In this document: positions 8,739 to 16,484 of the stretch, piece after piece
How the letters are laid out: each line of letters begins with the position of its first letter
Position numbering within the stretch: the stretch's first letter is position 1
Position numbers and translations under genes: made by a program
Source: Fischerella muscicola SAG 1427-1 = PCC 73103
Lineage (GTDB): Bacteria; Cyanobacteriota; Cyanobacteriia; Cyanobacteriales; Nostocaceae
Direction: 5' to 3'
Length of the DNA: 64,000 nt
Assembly: GCF_000317245.1 (NCBI RefSeq)
Contig: NZ_AJLJ01000076.1
Coordinates: 1-64,000, forward strand
Notes under the pieces: model-generated
Seen by the model: the letters and a program-made list of their open reading frames with translations, nothing else
Told to the model about the DNA's origin: nothing
Databases searched by the model: none

Positions 8739-10514
8739 ATGGCGAATCAAACATATCAAACCGATGTCTTAGTTGTCGGTGGTGGAACAGGTGGAACCGC
8801 AGCTGCTATCCAAGCAGCGCGACGGGGAGTAAAAACTATGCTCGTCAGCGAATTTCCTTGGTTAGGAGGAATGCTGACGTCTGCGGGTGTATCTGCACCG
8901 GATGGGAATGAATTAGAAGCTTTTCAAACAGGTTTGTGGGGGGCGTTTTTACGAGAATTGCAGCAGCGACAACCAGGAGGATTGAATAATAGTTGGGTCA
9001 GCTTTTTTAGTTATGACCCGCGTATAGGTGCAGAGATATTTGCAGATTGGGTACGGCAATTACCAAATCTGCTTTGGATTCCTGGATATGTCCCTTTGGA
9101 GGTTTTGCGAGAAGGAGATTGTATAAGTGGCGTTAGGTTCACAGATTTTACTGTGAAAGCCAACGTGACTCTCGACGCCACAGAATTAGGAGATTTATTG
9201 GCTTTGGCTGAAATATCTCATCGCTGGGGTTGGGAGTTGCAGTCGGAGTTTGGAGAAACTAGCGCCCCAGCTGATTTTAATTCTCTCACAGCAAAATATC
9301 CTGTGCAAGCCCCAACCTGGGTGGTGGTGATGCAAGATTACGGTGAAGCCGTTGCCCCAGAAATTCCATCTGCACCAAACTACGACCCATCAATGTTTAC
9401 TGGTGCTTGGGATGACTATGGGGCTGAGAATTTTTTGAACTACGGGCGCTTACCAGGAAATAGGTTCATGATCAATTGGCCGATTCACGGTAACGATTAT
9501 GGTGAGGGTGTGGGTAGATTGATCCAGTCTGAAGCAGCAAGGCAAGAATTTCACAAAGAATGTCTTTGGCATAGTCAAAATTTTGCCCATTTTATTCAAA
9601 ATCAGCTTGGTCGTCGTTATGGTTTAGCAGATGGTATCTTTCCCCAAATCCAAAATCGCATAGGTGCTTATGCGTTACATCCTTATTACCGAGAAAGTCG
9701 CCGTCTAGTAGGGCTAACTACTATTAGAGAACAGGATATTTTGCCAGTAACAGGGGGTACGGTAGCAGCGTTAAATATAGATGCGATCGCTATTGGCAAT
9801 TACGCCAACGACCATCATTATCCTGGTGTGAAGTTTGACTTACAACCAAAATCAATCCGTTGGGGAGGTCGTTGGACGGGAACTCCCTTTACAATTCCTT
9901 ATCGTTGTCTGATTCCGGTAGAGACTGATGGTTTATTAGTGTGTGAAAAGAATATTTCTGTGTCTCATATCGCCAATGGTGCAACTAGATTGCAACCTGT
10001 TGTTATGGGTATTGGTCAAGCAGCAGGAATGGCTGCTGCTATTTGCATAGAGTTGAATTGTCAGCCCAGAGAATTACCTGTTAGAGTCCTGCAAACAGCT
10101 TTACTCCTAGATCAAATAGCACCTACAGCAGTAATTCCATTATTCAACACCTCACCTACTAGTATGAATTGGCTACATTGGCAACAGTATTACTTAGATA
10201 ATTCCGAACTATATCCATGTAACGGCTATTGTCCTGATGACTCTGCTTGTCAGTACGATCACGGCAGTATAAAAACTAGGCAAGAACAAAATTTTAACTA
10301 TTTCCAAGGTATTTTTCACCGCCTTAACCAGCAAGATTATAGCTTCACAATTACGATCCCAGCTTCATACAAAGGCCAAATTTGGCAGCTTGTGACTTTG
10401 CGATCGCCAATCAACGAACTGCTGCGAACTGCCCTCCATGGTCAACAGCTCAATTTTTGGGGTTATCTCAATCAGGCTGGTCGTTGGTTATTAGTGGAAA
10501 ACACTCATGACTGA
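8739..10514 (+). CDS. FAD-dependent oxidoreductase (FAD_oxidored family)
   Basis: A 591-residue cytosolic flavoprotein. The N-terminal dinucleotide-binding motif VVGGGTGGTAAAIQAARRG (residues about 11-29) and the ASEFPWLGGMLTS-like stretch are typical of the FAD_oxidored (PF12831) family often annotated as xanthan-lyase-related or succinate-dehydrogenase-like oxidoreductases. A second FAD-contacting region near the C-terminal third reads ATRLQPVVMGIGQAAGMAAA. The last 120 residues have several Cys/Tyr and no known domain. Substrate unknown. The ATG at 8739 has no strong ribosome-binding site but is the only start that leaves a complete Rossmann strand. Confidence 0.87.
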   Translation: MANQTYQTDVLVVGGGTGGTAAAIQAARRGVKTMLVSEFPWLGGMLTSAGVSAPDGNELEAFQTGLWGAFLRELQQRQPGGLNNSWVSFFSYDPRIGAEIFADWVRQLPNLLWIPGYVPLEVLREGDCISGVRFTDFTVKANVTLDATELGDLLALAEISHRWGWELQSEFGETSAPADFNSLTAKYPVQAPTWVVVMQDYGEAVAPEIPSAPNYDPSMFTGAWDDYGAENFLNYGRLPGNRFMINWPIHGNDYGEGVGRLIQSEAARQEFHKECLWHSQNFAHFIQNQLGRRYGLADGIFPQIQNRIGAYALHPYYRESRRLVGLTTIREQDILPVTGGTVAALNIDAIAIGNYANDHHYPGVKFDLQPKSIRWGGRWTGTPFTIPYRCLIPVETDGLLVCEKNISVSHIANGATRLQPVVMGIGQAAGMAAAICIELNCQPRELPVRVLQTALLLDQIAPTAVIPLFNTSPTSMNWLHWQQYYLDNSELYPCNGYCPDDSACQYDHGSIKTRQEQNFNYFQGIFHRLNQQDYSFTITIPASYKGQIWQLVTLRSPINELLRTALHGQQLNFWGYLNQAGRWLLVENTHD

Positions 10515-10560
10515 TTCAAATATTTTTTCAGTTAAAAACAATACTTTTTTGACTAAATTG

Positions 10561-10566
10561 TCCGGA
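10561..10566 (+). promoter_or_regulatory. TCCGGA (DIF-type) element upstream of the PatX candidate
   Basis: TCCGGA lies 57 bp before the ATG of the RGSGR protein. In Anabaena this hexamer has been described near -35 of HetR-dependent promoters induced in developing heterocysts. No convincing -10 at the ideal distance is visible (GTATCA at 10585-10590 is the nearest), so the call rests on motif and context. Confidence 0.5.
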
Positions 10567-10623
10567 AGCAGTAAAACAAACTCAGTATCAAGTAAATGAA
10601 GAGTTCTAAAATAGACATTTGTT

Positions 10624-10929
10624 ATGCGTGCTGCCATTTCACTTTTGGTTACAGGTCTGTTACTTAGCAGTTTGGCTGTAAACAGCCAAACTGTTGCTAG
10701 TTCCCTATCCGATATGTTGATACCTCACTCTGGTTCCCACTTGTTAATCTCGGCAAAATCTAAACCTCAAAAGTCCTCTCCTTATCGGGGTAGTGGACGC
10801 GATCGAGACAGACAAAGAGTATCTTTTCTTTTGCTGTCTGCAAAAACTACTCCCAAGAACCGTCCTGCTAAGGGTGGTTCACGTAGAGACTTAATGCAAC
10901 ATCCTGGTAATAAGCATGTTGTTGCCTAA
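10624..10929 (+). CDS. patX: Secreted RGSGR-motif protein, PatX-like heterocyst pattern regulator
   Basis: RGSGR is the active pentapeptide of PatS, HetN and PatX, which bind and inhibit the differentiation regulator HetR. This 101-residue product has a signal peptide (MRAAISLLVTGLLLSSLAVN), then SPYRGSGRD with RGSGR at residues 55-59. Residues 40-61 and 69-90 form a gapless internal duplication (10 of 22 identical); the second unit has GGSRR in place of RGSGR. A TCCGGA element lies upstream. The nearby gifA-glnA-apcF order matches my memory of the Anabaena 7120 patX neighbourhood. A processed peptide would act on neighbouring cells. hetR is not in the window. Function is inferred from motif, signal and context. 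Confidence 0.8.
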   Translation: MRAAISLLVTGLLLSSLAVNSQTVASSLSDMLIPHSGSHLLISAKSKPQKSSPYRGSGRDRDRQRVSFLLLSAKTTPKNRPAKGGSRRDLMQHPGNKHVVA

Positions 10930-11593
10930 CAACATACTGAAGACAATCTTTTAGGCTAGTAGTTTTGTTGGTAGCAAGGAATTCAGATTACACCCCAACA
11001 CGATGTTTTACGTAAACATCTGTTACACACCTTCTATAGCAAGTATATAACAGTTGAGACACAACTAAGTCAGGTAATCGCTCTGTATCAATTCTGTAAT
11101 CTCCGTGTAAATAAAGGGTCTTCCACCGTTGCGAACAGAAGGCAAAATCAATCAAAATCCGTATTGCAAACAGCATCACTCCTCAAACAAGTAAGCATAT
11201 CCCGATCGCAAACCTCAAATAATCAGGAAAAGGGTGTCACTTCGTCTACCAGTGCAGCGTAAGCACATATGTTTACTGATATATCTCGATTATTAGGGAA
11301 ATAGGCAAGAAAGCAACTCTCTGATATCTTACTCAGGCTTTTTTCTGTGTTGAGCTACTGGTATCTTGCATCGGGAAAAGAAGAATTTTGTTGAGGTTGC
11401 AAACAATATTACTTTTACCAAACCAAAGCTTGTGCTTGCTCATAATTATCTCAACAAGCGCTAGCCATCTTGATTCCGCTACCATCACTTCGCAAAACTA
11501 TTTTGCTTTTTGCTAAAAAATAACACATGGGGGTGTAGGGAAAAGAAAGCAGCTACTTCTTCTCCTTACACCCTCACACCCGTCCTAAGCTGG
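10930..11593. other. Intergenic region, no gene seen
   Basis: Some 660 bp between the PatX candidate and the convergent methyltransferase gene. A 63-codon frame on the minus strand (10988-11179) has no ribosome-binding site or recognisable sequence and is not called. Weak inverted repeats (for example ACGATGTTTTACGTAAACATC near 11000-11020) are present, but there is no clear terminator. Confidence 0.4.
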
Positions 11594-12649
11594 TCAAATT
11601 GGCTTGTGAGCAATCAAATACTTGCTCATCAAATGAACTTGTATTTCAACATTTTCAAAACCTGCTTTTTCTAAACGCCCTACTAAATCATCAGTCATGT
11701 AATGCTTATAGTAGGGTTCATGGTACATTTGGTGGAAGTTTTCCATGAATGGTTCCATTTCTGGAGAATCGCTCATTTGCACAGAGTCACAAATAATAAA
11801 CACTCCTCCGGGTTTTGTTACCCGGTAGCATTGTTCAATAACTCGCTGGCGTACCCCCGCAGGTAATTCATGGAAAAGAAACACAGAAGTCACTGCATGA
11901 AAATAATTATCCAGGTATGGTAACTCTTCGGCGTTAGCCTGCAATAGTTGTGGTAATTCTCCTGGAATTTGGCTTAATAATTCATTTGCTTTTCGCAAAT
12001 AAGCTGGTGACAAATCCGTACCAAACAGCGATGCTTGCGGGAAAGCTGCGCGAATCATTTTTAAAGTCCGACCTGTTCCACAAGCTACATCTAAAATGCG
12101 TATTTGCCGATGTGGTAACTCAGCAAAAGATTTTAACCCTTTCTTAAGAGGGGCGAGAATTCGCCGTCGCATGGGATCTGCTGTACCACCAAACAGGATT
12201 TCCACCTGTAAATCGTAGAGATTGGCTGACCAGTCGCTCAAATAGCCATCAGTTTGGTGGTGGAAGTTCTGTACGTAATAGCTGGGATAACCAGAAGTTT
12301 CCACGTCTGCGGGAAAGTCTTGATAATTCTTCTGTTTGGCTCGCTCCCAGGTTTGGAATAAATCTAGGCATACTACTGGATAGTACTGGAAAAAGTCTTG
12401 CCAAGGATTATCAAATAGCAAGCTCGTAGGATATACACCCTGCTCTGCATCTTGCCAGTCACTTTCTAGCAAATTATCTAGTTTCTTTTGATATTTGAGT
12501 AAAACTTCTGTTGGGATGGGTTTAGTTTGCTGCTCAAAAGGAGAAATTAAATTCAATAACCGTACGCTTAATGTTTTATGAGCTAAACCAAAATAGTTTT
12601 TGCCCTGCTGAAATGTTTGATAAGTCAGCTTCGTTAATGTGTCAGACAT
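11594..12649 (-). CDS. Class I SAM-dependent methyltransferase with N-terminal extension
   Basis: The 351-residue product has a class I methyltransferase domain at about residues 175-320: motif I VLDVACGTGRTLKMIR-like at about 185, acidic motif II FGTDLSP, PYLDNYFHAVTSVFLFHE (post-I/III) and KPGGVFIICDSVQ. About 170 N-terminal residues precede it, including PYYSVQNFHHQTDGYLSDWSA-like sequence common to a cyanobacterial family of this architecture. Substrate unknown. It lies between patX and gifA; I recall a methyltransferase of this kind in the same place in Anabaena but cannot confirm it. The first ATG is used. Confidence 0.86.
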   Translation of the reverse strand: MSDTLTKLTYQTFQQGKNYFGLAHKTLSVRLLNLISPFEQQTKPIPTEVLLKYQKKLDNLLESDWQDAEQGVYPTSLLFDNPWQDFFQYYPVVCLDLFQTWERAKQKNYQDFPADVETSGYPSYYVQNFHHQTDGYLSDWSANLYDLQVEILFGGTADPMRRRILAPLKKGLKSFAELPHRQIRILDVACGTGRTLKMIRAAFPQASLFGTDLSPAYLRKANELLSQIPGELPQLLQANAEELPYLDNYFHAVTSVFLFHELPAGVRQRVIEQCYRVTKPGGVFIICDSVQMSDSPEMEPFMENFHQMYHEPYYKHYMTDDLVGRLEKAGFENVEIQVHLMSKYLIAHKPI

Positions 12650-12912
12650 GTGAATGGCTTGGTTTTTCTTTATTTTTATTTATTTAACTTAAATAATTGT
12701 AACTATTAATTCATTAATCTTGAGAATGATCTGTTGAGCAAGCAAGTCAAACCAATGAAGGTAACTAAGAACAAGCAACAAAAATAAATATTGAGGAGTT
12801 TGTAGTCAGCACTTTAGTGCTTAATTGAGCGCTTAAGCACTTACTACAAACCCTGCAATGTGACAGAGTACTAGTCAAGGAAATATTAAGTTTTATAAAA
12901 ATGTATCATTCC

Positions 12913-12926
12913 GTAACTTCTGATAC
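12913..12926 (+). promoter_or_regulatory. NtcA site in the gifA promoter
   Basis: Exact GTA-N8-TAC (GTAACTTCTGATAC). A -10-like TATCTT starts at 12940, only 13 bp after the site, too close for the class II activator spacing (about 22 bp). That placement suits repression, in line with the known NtcA repression of gif genes. Confidence 0.72.
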
Positions 12927-12998
12927 AGAATTATCCTGCTATCTTATTAATGGAGACAAAGAAATCAATCAAATTAAAACTACAGGGAGGACTCTGGT

Positions 12999-13199
12999 AT
13001 GTCTACCCAAGACAAAGCTCGTGCTTTAATGATGCGTCATTATCAGCTGATCAAAAATCGGCAACAATCGATGCTAGAACGTGCAGGGGAAGAATTGGGT
13101 CTTCCTGGAGAAATATCTCACTATTGGAACCCGACCCAAGGGAAAATAGACCACAATGCTCGCATGAATTATGACCGCAGTAATGCTGCGATGAGTTAA
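12999..13199 (+). CDS. gifA: Glutamine synthetase inactivating factor IF7
   Basis: IF7 is a small basic, largely disordered protein that binds and inhibits type I glutamine synthetase when nitrogen is plentiful. The 66-residue product matches the IF7 pattern: MSTQDKARALMMRHYQLIKN, RQQSMLERA, and the C-terminal tail YDRSNAAMS. The arginines in this tail region contact GlnA. A strong ribosome-binding site (AGGGAGGA) precedes ATG 12999. It is convergent with its target glnA, 245 bp apart, as I recall for Anabaena. An NtcA site in the promoter predicts repression under nitrogen limitation. Confidence 0.9.
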   Translation: MSTQDKARALMMRHYQLIKNRQQSMLERAGEELGLPGEISHYWNPTQGKIDHNARMNYDRSNAAMS

Positions 13200-13218
13200 A
13201 TAGTTAGTGGCTAGTGGG

Positions 13219-13277
13219 TAGAGACGCGATTATACTCTTATCTTGAAGCCGCTCTTACGAGCGTCTACGCGTCTCTA
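13219..13277 (-). repeat. Short dispersed repeat (GACGCGTAGACGCTCGTAAGAGCGGCTTC type)
   Basis: About 58 bp with GAGACGCG ends in inverted orientation. Near-identical copies lie at 34514-34572 and 53172-53229 in the opposite direction. Confidence 0.85.
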
Positions 13278-13314
13278 CATTAGTGGTTAGTAGTATTAAC
13301 TATTCATAAAAATA

Positions 13315-13346
13315 AACCCAAAAAAAGCCACCCAAAGTGGGTGGCT
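13315..13346 (-). terminator. Rho-independent terminator of glnA
   Basis: Read on the minus strand: AGCCACCCA-CTT-TGGGTGGCT followed by seven T. The stem spans 13326-13346. It can also stop readthrough from gifA on the plus strand. Confidence 0.88.
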
Positions 13347-13444
13347 GTATTTATGCTTTCAAATAATACGTCTGGTTTTATGGAGAATCGGTAGTAGTTA
13401 TTTATAAATTAACCACTAACTACCAAACCACTAACCCTGTGGAA

Positions 13445-14860
13445 TTAACAATCGTAGTAAAGAGCAAATTCGTAGGGATGAGGACGTAGACGCATTGGGT
13501 TAACTTCGTTGTCTAGCTTGTAAGAAATCCAAGTTTCAATGAAGTCTTCGGTGAAGACACCAGGTTCGGTCAAGAAAGCATGATCTTTCTCTAGTGCTTC
13601 CAATGCTAATTCTAGAGATCCAGGAGTGGAAGGAACTTTCGCCAGTTCTTCTGGAGAGAGTTCATAAATATTTTTATCCAGAGGTTCACCAGGATCAATT
13701 TTGTTCTTAATGCCATCTAAACCAGCACACAGCATGGCAGCAAATGCCAAGTAGGGGTTAGAAGTCGCATCAGGACAACGGAACTCTAAGCGCTTGGCTT
13801 TGGGGTTAGTACCAGACAGAGGAATCCGAATCGAAGCAGAACGGTTTCCTTGGGAGTAAGCCAAGTTCACAGGTGCTTCGTAACCAGGTACTAGGCGCTT
13901 GTAGGAGTTGGTGGTGGGGTTGGTAATAGCCAATAATGCTGGCGCGTGCTTGAGAATGCCACCAATATAATGTAATGCCATTTCACTCAAGCCAGCGTAC
14001 TTATCACCTGCAAACAAAGGCTGACCGTCTTTCCAAATAGACTGGTGGGTGTGCATACCGGAACCGTTGTCTTGGAAGACAGGCTTAGGCATAAAAGTAA
14101 CGGTTTTGCCGTATTTATTGGCAACGTTCTTGATGACGTATTTGTAAGTCATCAGCCAATCGGCAGCTTCAATCAATTTACCAAAGCGGAAACCGAGTTC
14201 GCACTGACCACCTGTAGCTACTTCGTGGTGCTGCTTTTCAATAGGCACGCCGCATTTTGCCATTGTCAGCAGCATTTCTGTACGAATATCTTGGAAAGTA
14301 TCGGTGGGGGGTACTGGGAAATAACCCTCTTTGTAGCGGGGTTTGTAACCCAGGTTGGGACCTTCTTGTTTACCGGAGTTCCAACGCCCTTCAACTGAGT
14401 CTACGTAATAGTAGCCTTCGTGAGAGTTTTGGTCAAAACGGACATCATCAAAGATGAAAAACTCAGCTTCAGGACCAAAGAAGGCTGTGTCACCAAGACC
14501 GGAGGAAACGAGATAATCTACTGCTTTTTGAGCAATTACACGCGGACAACGACTGTACCATTCGCCCGTACGGGGTTCTTTAATACTACAAATGATACTG
14601 AGAGTTGGTTCTTTCATGAATGGGTCGATCCAGGCAGTGTTTGGATCGAGTACCATTGACATGTCTGACTCGTTGATTGCTTTCCAACCCCGAATACTGG
14701 AACCATCGAAGGGTACGCCGTCTGTGAAGCTACTTTCATCGATTTGGTTATGAAACACTGTCAGGTGCTGCCATATCCCTGGCGTATCGATGAATTTCAG
14801 ATCGATCATCTGAATGTTGTTGTCCCGAATCATCTTCAGGACGTCTTGTGGGGTTGTCAT
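13445..14860 (-). CDS. glnA: Glutamine synthetase, type I
   Basis: Condenses ammonium and glutamate with ATP to glutamine; first enzyme of the GS-GOGAT cycle. The 471-residue length is normal for type I GS. Motifs: DGSSIRGW in the N-terminal beta-grasp domain, [10 protein letters not shown] (metal ligand), [10 protein letters not shown] (ATP/glutamate), NRSASIRIP and [21 protein letters not shown] ribosome-binding site (GGAG) precedes the ATG. An NtcA-activated promoter lies upstream, a clear terminator follows, and the convergent gifA encodes its inhibitor. Nitrogen status therefore probably acts on both synthesis and activity. Confidence 0.98.
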   Translation of the reverse strand: MTTPQDVLKMIRDNNIQMIDLKFIDTPGIWQHLTVFHNQIDESSFTDGVPFDGSSIRGWKAINESDMSMVLDPNTAWIDPFMKEPTLSIICSIKEPRTGEWYSRCPRVIAQKAVDYLVSSGLGDTAFFGPEAEFFIFDDVRFDQNSHEGYYYVDSVEGRWNSGKQEGPNLGYKPRYKEGYFPVPPTDTFQDIRTEMLLTMAKCGVPIEKQHHEVATGGQCELGFRFGKLIEAADWLMTYKYVIKNVANKYGKTVTFMPKPVFQDNGSGMHTHQSIWKDGQPLFAGDKYAGLSEMALHYIGGILKHAPALLAITNPTTNSYKRLVPGYEAPVNLAYSQGNRSASIRIPLSGTNPKAKRLEFRCPDATSNPYLAFAAMLCAGLDGIKNKIDPGEPLDKNIYELSPEELAKVPSTPGSLELALEALEKDHAFLTEPGVFTEDFIETWISYKLDNEVNPMRLRPHPYEFALYYDC

Positions 14861-14956
14861 GGTTACTCCTTCTCCGCCAATTTAGTACAGTAAACCACAA
14901 TGTTAATGCACGCTGACCTTGCTTGATGAACCCAAATCATTAAAGACACCTGGAAT

Positions 14957-14999
14957 ATCCTAATGATATAAATTTGAGATATTTTGTATTTTTTGTTAC
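14957..14999 (-). promoter_or_regulatory. NtcA-activated glnA promoter
   Basis: On the minus strand: GTAACAAAAAATAC (14986-14999, exact GTA-N8-TAC), then 23 bp, then TAGGAT (14957-14962, fits TAN3T). This is the standard class II NtcA promoter layout. The remaining DNA to apcF (15000-15223) also carries the apcF promoter; no other motif is clear. Confidence 0.8.
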
Positions 15000-15223
15000 A
15001 GAATATCATGTTTATAGGTTATGTTCACTTTTGCCGAACTAACTCTACAAAACTTGACAGTTCATCTGTTGGGGTCAACTTTGGCATAGAATCCTTTAAG
15101 TAGCGCATACATTGTTTTTGTGCTTGAGCTTCTTTTAATATTCATTGGCACAAAAATTAGCCGCTTGCAAAAGCAGTCAAATAAATATCAAACCATAAAT
15201 AGCAATGATTGGGAGATAAAGGA

Positions 15224-15733
15224 ATGCGGGATGCAGTCACAAGTTTAATTAAGAATTATGACGTTGCTGGGCGGTATTTTGACCGGAATGCGATCGACAG
15301 TCTCAAGTCCTATTTTGAAAGCGGGACGGCACGAGTACAAGCCGCAGGAGCTATTAATGCAAATGCGGCGGCAATTGTCAAGCAGGCTGGCTCTCAATTA
15401 TTTGATGAACAGCCAGAGTTGATTCGTCCCGGCGGCAATGCTTATACTACTCGGCGGTATGCAGCTTGTCTGCGGGATATGGATTACTACCTGCGCTACG
15501 CTACTTATGCCATTGTAGCTGGCAGTATGGATGTGTTGGATGAGCGCGTACTGCAAGGTTTGCGGGAAACTTATAATTCTTTGGGTGTTCCCATTGGCCC
15601 TACAGTTCGTGGTATCCAACTTATGAAGGATATTGTCAAGCAGCAATTAGCAGATGGTGGTGTCAGTAGTACTAGCTTTGTAGATGAGCCGTTTGACTAC
15701 ATGACCAGAGAGTTGAGCGAGAAGGATATTTAG
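15224..15733 (+). CDS. apcF: Allophycocyanin beta-18 subunit
   Basis: ApcF is the variant beta subunit of the phycobilisome core that pairs with the ApcE chromophore domain to pass energy to the photosystems. From ATG 15224 the product is 169 residues, the family length; the TTG at 15209 is rejected. The sequence MRDAVTSLIKNYDVAGRYF, the PGGN site of Asn methylation, the chromophore cysteine in RYAACLRD (about residue 81) and the VDEPFDYM C-terminus fit ApcF. A GGGAG ribosome-binding site lies 8 bp before the ATG. It is divergent from glnA. Confidence 0.93.
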   Translation: MRDAVTSLIKNYDVAGRYFDRNAIDSLKSYFESGTARVQAAGAINANAAAIVKQAGSQLFDEQPELIRPGGNAYTTRRYAACLRDMDYYLRYATYAIVAGSMDVLDERVLQGLRETYNSLGVPIGPTVRGIQLMKDIVKQQLADGGVSSTSFVDEPFDYMTRELSEKDI

Positions 15734-15873
15734 TGTAATCCAGCAGAAGGCAGAAGGGAAGAGACAGGAAATTGTCATGCTTAGACAATCTGTTTTTTCG
15801 TTTGGTTTTTCCTGTCTAGCTATTTCTGCTATTTTGCACTAGCTAATTCCACATCTAAAAAAGCTGAAGGTAT

Positions 15874-15913
15874 CGCACTTTGCCTTTATTGGCAAGGTGC
15901 GTTTACTTTTTTT
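15874..15913 (+). terminator. Terminator of apcF
   Basis: Stem CGCACTTTGCC / GGCAAGGTGCG (one G-T pair) followed by TTTACTTTTTTT. It lies 140 bp after the stop. Confidence 0.82.
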
Positions 15914-16011
15914 ATACCAGAAATTAATTATTTATCTTATTTACCATTGGAGGATTACTTAAAAAAATGTAAAATATATTACTTGTATGGATGATTGTTG
16001 GCAGTAGTTCC

Positions 16012-16476
16012 ATGAGTATTAATGATCTAGAATTTTTGCACGGTGCGGCTTTTCTTCGACTCCTCAAAGGAACATCTTATATATCTATAAGTTATTTATC
16101 TTCTATTCATCCATCTCTTTATCTTGTAAAAAACACAAATCAAGAGTCGGCTGTCTTATTTAAAATATCAAGAAAACCCACTTCTTCCTGGTCATTTAGC
16201 TTTAGTTCACAAGAAGAAATTGCACTAACAATATTTCATCAAACTTATCCTGATGTCAAAGTATTTATAGTATTGATTTGTCATCGAGATGGTGTTTGTT
16301 GTCTATCAGAAGAACAACTATGGACAATTCTTAATCATAGTGAAGGTTTAGCCAAGCAGCGTATTTCTGTAAAAAGAGAACTAAGGGGTAGTTATTATGT
16401 TAAAGGTACGGGAAGAGTTCCCTTAGAGCGGACAATACCCCAAAATAATTGGCCGGACGTAATTTTATCAACATGA
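16012..16476 (+). CDS. Unknown protein coupled to the Z1 ATPase gene
   Basis: About 154 residues from ATG 16012 (161 from 15991; the shorter start gives MSINDLEFLHGAAFLRLL, which I favour because HGA near the N-terminus is how I remember relatives starting). The core SLYLVK...ESAVLFKISRKPTSSWSFSF then VFIVLICHRDGVCCL is a beta-rich pattern with a possible ExK-like element, compatible with but not proof of a PD-(D/E)XK fold. It ends 8 bp before the Z1 gene, so the two are probably one operon. The DNA is visibly AT-rich compared with apcF, suggesting transfer. Function unknown. Confidence 0.68.
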   Translation: MSINDLEFLHGAAFLRLLKGTSYISISYLSSIHPSLYLVKNTNQESAVLFKISRKPTSSWSFSFSSQEEIALTIFHQTYPDVKVFIVLICHRDGVCCLSEEQLWTILNHSEGLAKQRISVKRELRGSYYVKGTGRVPLERTIPQNNWPDVILST

Positions 16477-16484
16477 AATAATTT

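Noticed and set aside
10988..11179. 63-codon minus-strand frame
   Set aside because: No ribosome-binding site, odd composition, no recognisable motif.
14045..14659. Plus-strand frames over glnA
   Set aside because: Antisense shadows of a highly conserved gene.
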